The position numbers and the translations under genes are program-made. DNA of 64,000 nucleotides from JAFGUF01 sp040883315 (GTDB lineage: Bacteria > Bacillota > Clostridia > Christensenellales > UMGS416). The stretch lies in assembly GCA_040883315.1 (NCBI GenBank), contig JBFLKU010000015.1, forward strand, positions 5,715-69,714, given 5' to 3'. The notes under the pieces were generated by a model. It searched no databases and was not told the DNA's origin. It was given only the letters and a program-made list of their open reading frames with translations. Shown piece by piece: positions 17,775-25,717 of the stretch. Within the stretch, counting starts at the first letter, position 1. The number at the start of each line of letters is the position of its first letter.

Positions 17775-18947
17775 TTGAATTTTGAAAAATTAAAGGAGTA
17801 TCTTGATTCGCTAGAGAGCGAATTTGGGATACATGGTGTGGACTGCAAGGTAACCAAGGGAAATGAAACTGTATTTAGGCATATGGCAGGTCATTCGGAT
17901 TATGATGGCAAAGTAGGGGTGTCTGACAACGATTTGTATTATATTTATTCTGCCACCAAGGTCATCACTATGGTCAGTGTGATGCAACTGGTGGAGCAGG
18001 GCAAAATAGCACTGGAAGACGAAGTATCCAAATATCTTCCCGAATATAGTCAAATGGATGTAGTGGAAGATTTTGCTGTTGGAGAATGGCCGTTTGAGTG
18101 GCCAAAGCCAGAAGACAAAACCCATAAAGCCAAAAATACAATAAGAATAATTGACTTGATGACCATGACATCAGGGCTTTCGTATGATACAGAATCATAT
18201 GCTATAGAAGAACTGAAAAGAAAGACCAACAATAAGGCGACCACTAGAGAAACCGTGGCTGCAATTGCTGAAATGCCGCTTATCTGCGAGCCAAGAACAC
18301 GCTGGGCATATAATCTGGGACATGATGTATTGGCAGGAGTAGTAGAGGTGGTATCAGGTGAAAAATATGGAGACCATTTAAGAAAGCATATATTTGAACC
18401 ATTGGGCATAAAGGAAATGTATTTTCATCTGAATGACGCACAAAAAGCTAGACTTTCTGCACAATATGTATCCGATTTTGAAACAAAAGAGATAGTACCT
18501 GTTGAAAACACAAATAGATTTAAGCTGACAGAGAACTATGAAAGCGGCGGTGCAGGGCTGGCGTGCACTGTGGATGCCTACAGTACTTTCATCCAAGCCA
18601 TAAGCAACAATGGAGTTGGGGTTAATGGAAACAGAATTATAAGCAAGGAATCTATAGACCGTATCAGAGAGAACTTTTTGCATGGTCAGATGCTTGAAGA
18701 CTTTATGAAATCAGGAAAAAAAGGCTACGGATACGGACTGGGAGTGCGTACACTGATTGACAACAGTGAATCAAAAAGTCCAATAGGAGAATTTGGCTGG
18801 GACGGGGCTGCTGGTGCATATGTTTTGATTGACCCCATCAATAATATAAGCATATATTATGCACAGCAGGTGCTTGGATGCCTTAGTGCGTATTATACTA
18901 TACATCCTAAAATAAGAGACTTGACATATGAAGCACTAGGTATATAA
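17775..18947 (+). CDS. Serine hydrolase, class C beta-lactamase/EstB fold
   Basis: A 390-residue protein starting at a TTG codon, supported by AGGAGGAAAC ending 5 bases upstream. The S-x-x-K catalytic motif is S59-A-T-K62 in YIYSATKVI; Tyr179 lies in WAYNLGHDVL where the family has Y-x-N; a C-terminal FGWDGAAGAYV corresponds to the H/K-x-G strand. Family members are beta-lactamases, D-peptidases or EstB-type esterases. Without a signal peptide, and inside an esterase operon, a cytoplasmic acyl esterase is much more likely than a cell-wall or beta-lactam enzyme. It is the last gene of the transcript that starts at 14764. Confidence 0.87.
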   Translation: MNFEKLKEYLDSLESEFGIHGVDCKVTKGNETVFRHMAGHSDYDGKVGVSDNDLYYIYSATKVITMVSVMQLVEQGKIALEDEVSKYLPEYSQMDVVEDFAVGEWPFEWPKPEDKTHKAKNTIRIIDLMTMTSGLSYDTESYAIEELKRKTNNKATTRETVAAIAEMPLICEPRTRWAYNLGHDVLAGVVEVVSGEKYGDHLRKHIFEPLGIKEMYFHLNDAQKARLSAQYVSDFETKEIVPVENTNRFKLTENYESGGAGLACTVDAYSTFIQAISNNGVGVNGNRIISKESIDRIRENFLHGQMLEDFMKSGKKGYGYGLGVRTLIDNSESKSPIGEFGWDGAAGAYVLIDPINNISIYYAQQVLGCLSAYYTIHPKIRDLTYEALGI

Positions 18948-18963
18948 AGAAATATATTTATCG

Positions 18964-19008
18964 AAAAAACATGCATTGTGAAAATTTCACTCTGCATGTT
19001 TTTATTTT
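18964..19008. terminator. Terminator between convergent esterase operons
   Basis: Stem AAAACATGCA (18966-18975) with TGCATGTTTT (18993-19002) encloses a second small stem GTGAAA/TTTCAC, followed by TATTTTAT. A-rich on the left and T-rich on the right, it can act for both converging genes. Confidence 0.85.
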
Positions 19009-19030
19009 ATAACAGTATTTGTATATGATG

Positions 19031-19867
19031 CTAGAAGGGATTTCCGCCTTCATCATCCAGTCCAAAGAATTTCAGAGCCTCCTGTATAGCCAAATCCCAG
19101 AAACGCCACTCGTGCTTATAGCCATCTACCTCATACCATTTTGCATCTAATCCAATCTCTTTAGCATGAGCTTGGAATTCCAGGTATGCGTCATATAACA
19201 GTATATCTTGCTTGCCGCATGCAAACATCAATTTAGGCAGTTTGCCTGTTGGAGCAAGTTGATTTATTATTTCCCACACGTTTTCGTTGGAGTTTAAAAA
19301 TGCCTCTATTCCGCCTGCGTTTGCAAGAACGTTTTTCATTCGTGGCTCATTGGAATTTAGAAGAGGGAAGCTATGGTCAGGGCCTATTTCTGACATATCC
19401 ATTGGAGCGGCAGACAAGACAGCTGCGGCTGCGAATTTATCCGGGTGGTTTGCAGCATACTTTATAGTTCCTCGCCCTCCCATAGAAAGACCTGCGATAA
19501 AGTTATCTTCTCTTTTGCTTGAAACAGGAAGCCAGCCATATATTAGCGGCATCAATTCCTCTGTCAGGTAGTCGAACATGCTGAATCCCATCATAGAGCT
19601 ATCCCAGTTCGAATAATTGGAATTCAGTGCAGACGGCATTACAACAACTAGGTTTTTTTCTGTCGCATAAAGCTCTATGTTTGTTTTGCGCACCCAATCC
19701 GTATTGTCGCCGAATGTACCGTGAAGCAGCCATAGAACTTTGTATTTTCTGTCGCTTAGATAAAATTCAGCAGGTGTAATATCTCTGGGTTTGTCAGGAA
19801 GAATCACGGAAATTTGGTGATTAGATTTTAAATACTCGCTTTCAAAATTATATACAAGTAAAGACAT
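19031..19867 (-). CDS. Cytoplasmic carboxylesterase, EstA/tributyrin type
   Basis: A 278-residue alpha/beta-hydrolase (PF00756-like): VLWLLHGTFGDNTDW is the oxyanion region at 44-58, nucleophile Ser128 lies in AGLSMGGRG, Asp in CGKQDILLYD and His in DGYKHEWRFWD. This is the family of tributyrin esterases and cinnamoyl/acetyl sugar esterases. It lacks a signal peptide. It is the last gene of a minus-strand operon with the sialate-esterase-like protein and the GH13_18 phosphorylase, which links it to the same substrate. Confidence 0.9.
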   Translation of the reverse strand: MSLLVYNFESEYLKSNHQISVILPDKPRDITPAEFYLSDRKYKVLWLLHGTFGDNTDWVRKTNIELYATEKNLVVVMPSALNSNYSNWDSSMMGFSMFDYLTEELMPLIYGWLPVSSKREDNFIAGLSMGGRGTIKYAANHPDKFAAAAVLSAAPMDMSEIGPDHSFPLLNSNEPRMKNVLANAGGIEAFLNSNENVWEIINQLAPTGKLPKLMFACGKQDILLYDAYLEFQAHAKEIGLDAKWYEVDGYKHEWRFWDLAIQEALKFFGLDDEGGNPF

Positions 19868-19898
19868 TTTGTTGTTCCTTTCCTACGTTGTGTATTCA

Positions 19899-21389
19899 CT
19901 ATAGCTCTACTTTGAATGGAAGCATTGGCAGGTCTGCGCTATTGTATACATTATCTACGCAGTATGGGTGCCATGCGAATTTCACTATAGCGGTTTTATC
20001 AATTTCAATATCTGCGGATTCAATTATCATATGATTTCCGCTTACAGATACTTTTACATTCTCGTTTTTCCTTTCATCTATAAATAGATCAATTGTTTCG
20101 GCTTTGTCACCTTTCACGTATAGCCCGCTTCCGCAGTGGGCAAACTCAATATCGATGCAGCCCTCGCTTTTTGAATATGAAGAAACGGATGGTGAATCGG
20201 ATAGAATATCATATCCATATACTTTGGATAGTGCCTGTAAAGCAAGACGCTCGCCTATTGGTTTCTTTTTCTTTGGATGAATATCGTATTGAAGCCCTGC
20301 ATCCATAGCACATATCAAATTGACTTTGGGGATATTTTTTGTTATGTCTTCCTGCACCTTGCGCATAGGAACAAAGTCAAGTGGCTCCATCATATATTCA
20401 AAAGATGCGAGCTGAACGATGATAAACGGCAGCTCATTTGTCCACATGTCTCGCCAGCAGCGTATCATAGCAGACATCAGCTCTTCGTATAAGTGCGGAT
20501 ATGCCTCGTCAGATTCGCCCTGATACCATATTACGCCGCTTATTGTAAATGGTGAGACGCTCTTAAGCATAGTCCTATGTAGTACGCTAGGGCAAAATGG
20601 TGAAAATGGAGCATATTTATATGAGTTAAATTTTTCAAAAAAACTCATCATTCCTTTGCTTGGCTTAATTGGCTCTTCGTTGGTTACTCCGAAATCCATT
20701 GGGAGAGATGAAAGCTGCTTTTGTAATTCGCGATATTCTGCTATCCCTTCATCATAGTTCATTTTCTTCTGCCATTTATCTGCTTCATCTACGAAAAAGC
20801 ATAGATTGCCGGTCAAATACTCTCTGGATGTGAACACGGATGCAGATGTTCCGCCCCATGTACAGTTGATGATTCCTATAGGTACACCCAGCGTCTCGTG
20901 CAGCTTGTTTGCAAAGTAAAAGCCCACAGCAGTGAAATATAATGATTCTTCTCCGCCTTGCTTTCGCCATATACCTACTTCTGAGTAGTCATTATATTCT
21001 TCCTGCCTGTCGTAGGAGAGCTTCGGCACTTCAAAGCATCGTATATCGGAATTAATTATTTTTTGCGCAGTTTCTTTATCTTCGTCAAAGCGCAGCAGGA
21101 ACTCCATGTTGGATTGTCCACCTGCAAGCCATACTTCGCCGATGGCTATATCTTGAATCTCTAAAGTTTCATTATCTGCTGTGATATACATAACCAGCGA
21201 TGTGGCTGCTTGCATAGGCGGCAGATAAACCTGCCATTTGCCGTCTTTTACTTCTGCGCTGGCTTCGCCATCGCCTAGCTGTACAGTTATTTTTTTGTGT
21301 CCTGATGCCTGCCCCCATACACATATGGGGATTCTGCGCTGCAGTACCATACCCTTTTGAAAAATTTGCGGTAGAGTAATATTACTCAT
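19899..21389 (-). CDS. Sialate O-acetylesterase-like SGNH/SASA esterase
   Basis: A 496-residue protein; I start it at 21389 because AAAGGAG precedes this ATG, while an upstream in-frame ATG (21410) would place the ribosome site inside the gene. Residues 85-380 form the SASA esterase core: nucleophile Ser93 in AGGQSNMEF, YQGESD at 289-294 and the D-x-H pair Asp369/His371 in YDIHP. N- and C-terminal beta domains are of the expected size. The family deacetylates sialic acids, but related enzymes remove acetyl groups from xylose and other sugars. No sialic-acid catabolic gene (nanA, nanE, nanK) is in the window, and the enzyme lacks a signal peptide, so I infer cytoplasmic deacetylation of the imported glycoside. 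Confidence 0.9.
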   Translation of the reverse strand: MSNITLPQIFQKGMVLQRRIPICVWGQASGHKKITVQLGDGEASAEVKDGKWQVYLPPMQAATSLVMYITADNETLEIQDIAIGEVWLAGGQSNMEFLLRFDEDKETAQKIINSDIRCFEVPKLSYDRQEEYNDYSEVGIWRKQGGEESLYFTAVGFYFANKLHETLGVPIGIINCTWGGTSASVFTSREYLTGNLCFFVDEADKWQKKMNYDEGIAEYRELQKQLSSLPMDFGVTNEEPIKPSKGMMSFFEKFNSYKYAPFSPFCPSVLHRTMLKSVSPFTISGVIWYQGESDEAYPHLYEELMSAMIRCWRDMWTNELPFIIVQLASFEYMMEPLDFVPMRKVQEDITKNIPKVNLICAMDAGLQYDIHPKKKKPIGERLALQALSKVYGYDILSDSPSVSSYSKSEGCIDIEFAHCGSGLYVKGDKAETIDLFIDERKNENVKVSVSGNHMIIESADIEIDKTAIVKFAWHPYCVDNVYNSADLPMLPFKVEL

Positions 21390-21415
21390 AATAATTTCTC
21401 CTTTAGCCATTTTTA

Positions 21416-22882
21416 CTACTTGTATTCTATCTCTTTGTCTGCTTCTTTGTCATAGTAAGTTATTATATACTTCTTAGTTTTGAAGTCTGCTTTTAAAGTT
21501 GTGAAGTATTCGTCCTTTTTCCAAGTTATCTCTAGCTTGCCGTCCTTTTTATCTTTACCTATTATTATATCACCATTAAAGGCGGGATACTCATTTCTAA
21601 ATCTCATAATATCATACATTTTTTGCAGCATAGGTTTTTCTACAGTTTGCTCTATCTCATCTAGTGAATATACGTGGCGATTTATGCTTCTTCCTTCCTC
21701 GCCCCGTTTCAGTGCATCTATGTCGTTTTCGCCAGCAAGAAGCCCAACATAGTATACTTGAGGTATCCCGGGTGTATAGAATTGCACTATTCTTGATAAT
21801 AGGTATGCATCGTCATCGCAGCTTAGTGCAGAATAGTATGTGCAGCCTAGCTGATATAGCCTTGCTTTTTTGCCGGATGTTTTAATCATTCCCCCAGGGA
21901 TTTTTATAAATGGCTTTGCATCGGCTGTTATTTCATCTACTTTGTCACGAACCACATCTATTTCGTCATCTGTCAGCAGTCCTGCTACGTCCACAACACC
22001 AATGCCATCGTGTGTATCTAGCGTGGTAAACTGCTTGTGAGGGCAGATATTTAGCCAGTTAATCAGCCTATCTGTGCGTCCTGTCATCAGGCCGTGAAGC
22101 ATAAGCATAGGAAGTGCGAAATCATACACCCAGTATCCGTGCTCAGCCATCTTAAGCTGTATATGGTAGTTCTCGTGAATTTCAGGAAGCATCTCTGTGC
22201 CTTTTGCGTTTAGGGGCTTCATGCCTATCTCAAGCACTTCCCATATTTCAGGCTCTACGAAGAAGCAGCTGGTTCCGGGCTTTTTGGATGCGTATGCAAA
22301 TGCATCAAAGCGAATTAGAGGAACGTGGTCGGCAATTCTGCCTAAGTTGCGTTCGTAATATTCTTGAGTTGCTTTTGAATATGGGTCTATATCTATCTGT
22401 TCTTCAAAAAATGTATTCCAAAGCTTCACGACCTTGCCATCATCTCTGGTGAACTCCAAATATGGGCCTTTCATTTTTCTGCGATATAGTGCTTCCATTT
22501 CTTCTTCGGTTGGCTCGCCGTTTGGCCAGAATTCATCCCAATGTATAAACATGTCTCTATAAGGCGACTGATCGCCGTTCTTCATGTAGTCCTTGAATTC
22601 ATTGCAGCGAATAGACACATGGTTAAGCATGAAATCGGCCATCAGATAGTATTTATCAGACAAGGTGTCTATGTCCTCCCATGTTCCAAAGGATGGCTCG
22701 ACTATATCATAATTGATAACGGCAAACCCTCTGTCGCCTGATGAGGGAAAGAAGGGCAGAATGTGGACTCCACCGAATACACCATCGAAGTGCTTGTCCA
22801 GCACATTATCTAGCTCCTGCAGATTTTTCCCCATGCTATTTGCATATGTTATCAGCATCACTTTATTTTCAATTTTTTTCAT
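21416..22882 (-). CDS. GH13_18 glucoside phosphorylase (sucrose phosphorylase family, acceptor site altered)
   Basis: A 488-residue enzyme of the sucrose phosphorylase subfamily, which cleaves an alpha-glucoside with phosphate to give alpha-glucose 1-phosphate. Catalytic residues match the family: nucleophile Asp193 in IRFDAFAY, acid/base Glu234 in LPEIHENY, Asp292 in LDTHDGIGV. The two loops that set acceptor choice differ from true sucrose phosphorylase: the P-R of loop A (YRPRPG) is R-K here (YRRKMKG), and the loop B D-L-Y-Q is R-L-Y-Q, so the aspartate that helps hold fructose is arginine. It also lacks the loop B histidine of the 6-phosphate enzyme. The acceptor may therefore be a charged or modified group. 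First gene of its operon, behind a consensus promoter. Confidence 0.88.
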   Translation of the reverse strand: MKKIENKVMLITYANSMGKNLQELDNVLDKHFDGVFGGVHILPFFPSSGDRGFAVINYDIVEPSFGTWEDIDTLSDKYYLMADFMLNHVSIRCNEFKDYMKNGDQSPYRDMFIHWDEFWPNGEPTEEEMEALYRRKMKGPYLEFTRDDGKVVKLWNTFFEEQIDIDPYSKATQEYYERNLGRIADHVPLIRFDAFAYASKKPGTSCFFVEPEIWEVLEIGMKPLNAKGTEMLPEIHENYHIQLKMAEHGYWVYDFALPMLMLHGLMTGRTDRLINWLNICPHKQFTTLDTHDGIGVVDVAGLLTDDEIDVVRDKVDEITADAKPFIKIPGGMIKTSGKKARLYQLGCTYYSALSCDDDAYLLSRIVQFYTPGIPQVYYVGLLAGENDIDALKRGEEGRSINRHVYSLDEIEQTVEKPMLQKMYDIMRFRNEYPAFNGDIIIGKDKKDGKLEITWKKDEYFTTLKADFKTKKYIITYYDKEADKEIEYK

Positions 22883-22903
22883 TTGTTGTCCTCCAGAAAT
22901 TCA

Positions 22904-22917
22904 TGTAAACGTTTAAT
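22904..22917 (-). promoter_or_regulatory. LacI/cre-like operator downstream of the phosphorylase transcription start
   Basis: TGTAAACGTTTAAT, the same sequence as the site at 14702-14715, lies between the minus-strand -10 box and the ribosome site of the phosphorylase gene, where a bound repressor would block elongation or initiation. Confidence 0.7.
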
Positions 22918-22930
22918 ATTATATATATCA

Positions 22931-22959
22931 ATTATAATTAATATAAAGAGCATTGTCAA
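22931..22959 (-). promoter_or_regulatory. Consensus sigma-A promoter of the phosphorylase operon
   Basis: Read on the minus strand: TTGACA (22959-22954), 17 bases, TATAAT (22936-22931). Both boxes are perfect consensus. An operator follows at 22917-22904, so this is a strong promoter held by repression. Confidence 0.85.
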
Positions 22960-23015
22960 TGCTAAATTCCACTAAATAGCTGTATATAGTCAATTTGGAA
23001 AAGAAAAATGTAGAT

Positions 23016-23029
23016 AAAACGATTGACAT
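23016..23029 (+). promoter_or_regulatory. LacI/cre-like operator overlapping the second esterase-pair promoter
   Basis: AAAACGATTGACAT overlaps the -35 box at 23023, with the same geometry as the 9143-9156 site before the first esterase pair; one base differs (A for T in the centre). Confidence 0.55.
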
Positions 23030-23051
23030 AAAAACTTGTGAATGATAGTAT
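23023..23051 (+). promoter_or_regulatory. Sigma-A promoter of the second esterase pair
   Basis: TTGACA (23023-23028), 17 bases, TAGTAT (23046-23051). Its -10 box falls inside the longest open frame, which begins at 23038, so it argues for the later start at 23080. Confidence 0.75.
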
Positions 23052-23079
23052 GAAAATAAAAAAGGAAAGGATAATACAA

Positions 23080-23925
23080 ATGGCTCTTTGCAGAATAAAT
23101 TATTTTTCAGATGAACTAAAAATGAAGATGGGAGTAAACGTAATTATTCCGGAAAATAAGTGGGGATATTCATTGGAGGATAGACCAACAGACTATAAAT
23201 ATCCTACAGTATGGCTTTTGTGTGGTGGCGGATTCGATTACACAGACTGGCAGAGATACACGGCTGTGGAACTCTTTGCTGCACAGCATGGAGTGGCAGT
23301 AGTGATGCCGGGAGTATATTATTCTGGATATATGGATACTACAGAAGGCAATTTTAAATATTGGACACAAATATCCAGAGAACTTCCGGAATATTTGAGA
23401 AGAATGTTTCCTCTATCTAGTAAAAGAGAGGATAACTTTGTAGCCGGATTTTCAATGGGGGGCTACGGTGCATTTAAATGGGCAATGCAGCAGCCGGAAA
23501 TGTTTGCAGCGTGTGGAACGTTTGCTGGGGCGATAGGCATTGTTCCAAGAAAACGAATTCCAGAGAATGAGAGAATTGGTGAACCGTGCCTTAGAGACGA
23601 AGTGAAAAAAGAAGGTTTTTGCATGCTGTGGGCTGCCTTTGGTTCAGCTGCACTTTTGCGAAACACACCAAATGACAATCTTTTTATGCTAGAAAACAGA
23701 CTGAAGGAAAAGTGCGAGCTTCCCGAATTCTATATTGCAATTGGCTCTGAAGACCCAACTGCAAATGAAGGGTATAAGGTTATGGATACAATGAGGAAGA
23801 TGGGACTGGAATTCAAAGAAATAAGAGACCAAGGTAAACATGACTGGGAATACTGCAATAGGCATATTGAGAGTTTCTTAAACTGGCTGCCTATTAAAAA
23901 TGCTTTTAAGATGGAGGCGCAATAA
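23080..23925 (+). CDS. Cytoplasmic carboxylesterase, EstA/esterase D type, active member of pair 2
   Basis: A 281-residue alpha/beta-hydrolase. I start it at 23080 (MALCRINYF), behind AAAGGAAAGG, because this aligns with the start of its paralogue at 10004 and because the promoter -10 overlaps the earlier ATG at 23038. Nucleophile Ser125 lies in G-F-S-M-G-G-Y-G, the acid near GSEDPTANEG, and the histidine in DQGKHDWEY. Compared with the 10004 protein it has an insertion around residues 150-195. The stop overlaps the start of the inactive partner by one base. It lies divergent from the phosphorylase operon with facing operators, so both should respond to the same repressor. Confidence 0.9.
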   Translation: MALCRINYFSDELKMKMGVNVIIPENKWGYSLEDRPTDYKYPTVWLLCGGGFDYTDWQRYTAVELFAAQHGVAVVMPGVYYSGYMDTTEGNFKYWTQISRELPEYLRRMFPLSSKREDNFVAGFSMGGYGAFKWAMQQPEMFAACGTFAGAIGIVPRKRIPENERIGEPCLRDEVKKEGFCMLWAAFGSAALLRNTPNDNLFMLENRLKEKCELPEFYIAIGSEDPTANEGYKVMDTMRKMGLEFKEIRDQGKHDWEYCNRHIESFLNWLPIKNAFKMEAQ

Positions 23926-24662
23926 TGGCGTATATAGAATTTAATGCATTATCAAAATATTTGGGTGGCAGCTTTTCTGCAGGAGTGTTTGCACCTGAAC
24001 TTAAGGAAATGAAAGATGATAAGCGAACTGATAAAAAATATCCAGTACTGTATTTGATACATGACGACGGAGGGGACTTTTCAGACATTCACGGCATTGA
24101 GGGAATTGAAAAACTGGCAAGCGAACTAAAGATGTATATTATTGCTCCATCCATAGCCCATTCATTCTGCTTGGATATGGATTATGGCCCTGAGTACGAG
24201 AAATTTATTTCAAAAGAATTCCCTGGAATTTGTCGCAATATGTTCTCAATAAAGGATGCAGGCGAGGGTGTATATATAGGAGGCATCGGCACGGGAGCAT
24301 ATGGTGCTGCAATGATTGCAAAAAAATATCCTAAGATGTTTGAAAAGTGCATATGCATTAACGGGCAATTTGATGTAGTTGAATTATTTCAAAAAGCAGA
24401 AGATGGAGAAGCCCTGCCATATGAGAATCTAGAAATGCTTAAAGCAATATTTGGACCATTAGAAAAGCTGCGAGGAAGCGAGAAGGATATTTTAGCTGAT
24501 ACAAGAAAAAGCACAGATATTCCAATTTATATTACAGCAGAGAAAAAGAATGCTTATTATAATGAAAGCATACAATTCTCAGAAAAAACAGCATGCATAA
24601 TGCAAGAAGGAAAAGACTTGAGTCAAATGGTAAAAGATGCAATTTGCTGGCTTATGAAATAA
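23925..24662 (+). CDS. Esterase-family pseudoenzyme (catalytic Ser, Asp and His lost), pair 2
   Basis: A 245-residue homologue of the pseudoenzyme at 9212 (both begin MAYIEFNALS-YLGGSFSA). The nucleophile elbow is G-I-G-T-G at 120-124, with Gly122 in place of serine, exactly as in the first pair. The expected acid position reads AEKKN and no C-terminal catalytic histidine motif is found. Here the inactive gene follows the active one, the reverse of pair 1, with a one-base overlap. Conservation of an intact frame and of the same substitution in two diverged copies indicates a selected non-catalytic role, probably as partner subunit of the active esterase; that part is inference. Confidence 0.85.
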   Translation: MAYIEFNALSKYLGGSFSAGVFAPELKEMKDDKRTDKKYPVLYLIHDDGGDFSDIHGIEGIEKLASELKMYIIAPSIAHSFCLDMDYGPEYEKFISKEFPGICRNMFSIKDAGEGVYIGGIGTGAYGAAMIAKKYPKMFEKCICINGQFDVVELFQKAEDGEALPYENLEMLKAIFGPLEKLRGSEKDILADTRKSTDIPIYITAEKKNAYYNESIQFSEKTACIMQEGKDLSQMVKDAICWLMK

Positions 24663-24692
24663 GCATAAATAATAGACTTAACGATATTCTAT

Positions 24693-24728
24693 ATCCGGGG
24701 TATGTTTCCAGATACTCCGGATTTTTTA
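24693..24728 (+). terminator. Intrinsic terminator after the second esterase pair
   Basis: Stem ATCCGG (24693-24698) with CCGGAT (24717-24722), extended inside by GTAT/ATAC, is followed by TTTTTT. Confidence 0.85.
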
Positions 24729-24810
24729 TATAAAAAATCACCTTCCCATTGCAGCTTTTTTTAAAATGCATTTGGAAAGGTGATAATGAGTATATATATT
24801 TTTGGAGAAG

Positions 24811-25692
24811 CTAGCCTTTTACTGAACCGATTGTAATACCCTTTACAAAGTATTGCTGGAAGAAAGGATATGCAATCAGTATTGGCAGAACAGCCAGAAC
24901 AGCTATTGCCATACGTATACCTATGCTGGGAACACTAACATTTAGCTGTGCACCCTGCGAGTGAGTTTGAAGGAAGGTTACGTTATTCATAACTACATTT
25001 AAGAAGTTTTGAATTCCGTATAAATCCGTTCTTTCGGTTAGGAAGTATACGCCGTTTGTCCAGTTGTTCCAGTAGTTAATTGCCGACATCAGACCAATTG
25101 TCACTATAATCGGCTTCGACATAGGCAGAACTATGTGGAAGAGAGTGCTCATTTCGCTGGCACCATCAATCTTTGCAGATTCCAGAACTTCTTCAGGAAC
25201 GTTTTGCATTATGAATGTTCTGACTATAATTACATAGAAGGCATTCATCAATAGATAAGGAACTATCATGGCTGCAAGAGTATCTTTTATATGGAAAATA
25301 CGAGTGTATACCATGTATGTCGGAACAAACCCGCCATTGAACAACATTGTGAAAAACAGTACGAAGGAAATAGCATTTCTTCCAGGCAAATCCTTTCGGG
25401 ATAGTGGATAAGCAAACAGCATTGTTACTACTAAGCTCAAGATTACTCCGACTGTTGTTATTATAAAGCTCATCATATACGCTCTGGCTATAGAGCTTCT
25501 AATTGTCCATAGATATTTATATGAACCTGCGCTCCACTCGCGTGGGAACAAAGAATAGCCGAACTTTGCTAATGCAGTTTCTGATGTTAATGAGCTGGTT
25601 AGAAGAAGCAGGAATGGAACTATACATGCCAGTGTAAGCAGACCCATCACTATTCCCATAACCACTTTGAAAGTTTTATTATTATAAATCAT
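24811..25692 (-). CDS. Carbohydrate ABC transporter permease, YtcP/LplC (MalG-like) type, module A
   Basis: A 293-residue membrane protein with about six hydrophobic segments and the cytoplasmic EAA loop (ESAKIDGASEMSTLFHIVLPMSKP), where the ATPase docks. The C-terminus YPFFQQYFVKGITIGSVKG is the typical ending of this subfamily. It is the second channel subunit with the permease at 25718 (25-base gap). The related set at 37525-39356 has the same type. No ATPase gene accompanies either set, as usual for CUT1-type importers that share an MsmX-like ATPase. It should carry an oligosaccharide or glycoside delivered by the lipoprotein encoded divergently at 27008. Confidence 0.92.
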   Translation of the reverse strand: MIYNNKTFKVVMGIVMGLLTLACIVPFLLLLTSSLTSETALAKFGYSLFPREWSAGSYKYLWTIRSSIARAYMMSFIITTVGVILSLVVTMLFAYPLSRKDLPGRNAISFVLFFTMLFNGGFVPTYMVYTRIFHIKDTLAAMIVPYLLMNAFYVIIVRTFIMQNVPEEVLESAKIDGASEMSTLFHIVLPMSKPIIVTIGLMSAINYWNNWTNGVYFLTERTDLYGIQNFLNVVMNNVTFLQTHSQGAQLNVSVPSIGIRMAIAVLAVLPILIAYPFFQQYFVKGITIGSVKG

Positions 25693-25717
25693 TTTTTTAT
25701 ATCCCTCCTATGCTGGT

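Noticed and set aside
19899..21389. A sialic-acid catabolic function for the locus, from the SASA esterase
   Set aside because: No nanA, nanE, nanK, sialidase or sialic-acid transporter gene is present, and the enzyme shares an operon with a GH13_18 phosphorylase.
23038..23079. Upstream in-frame start for the second active esterase
   Set aside because: The promoter -10 box overlaps it, there is no ribosome site before it, and the paralogue aligns from the ATG at 23080.
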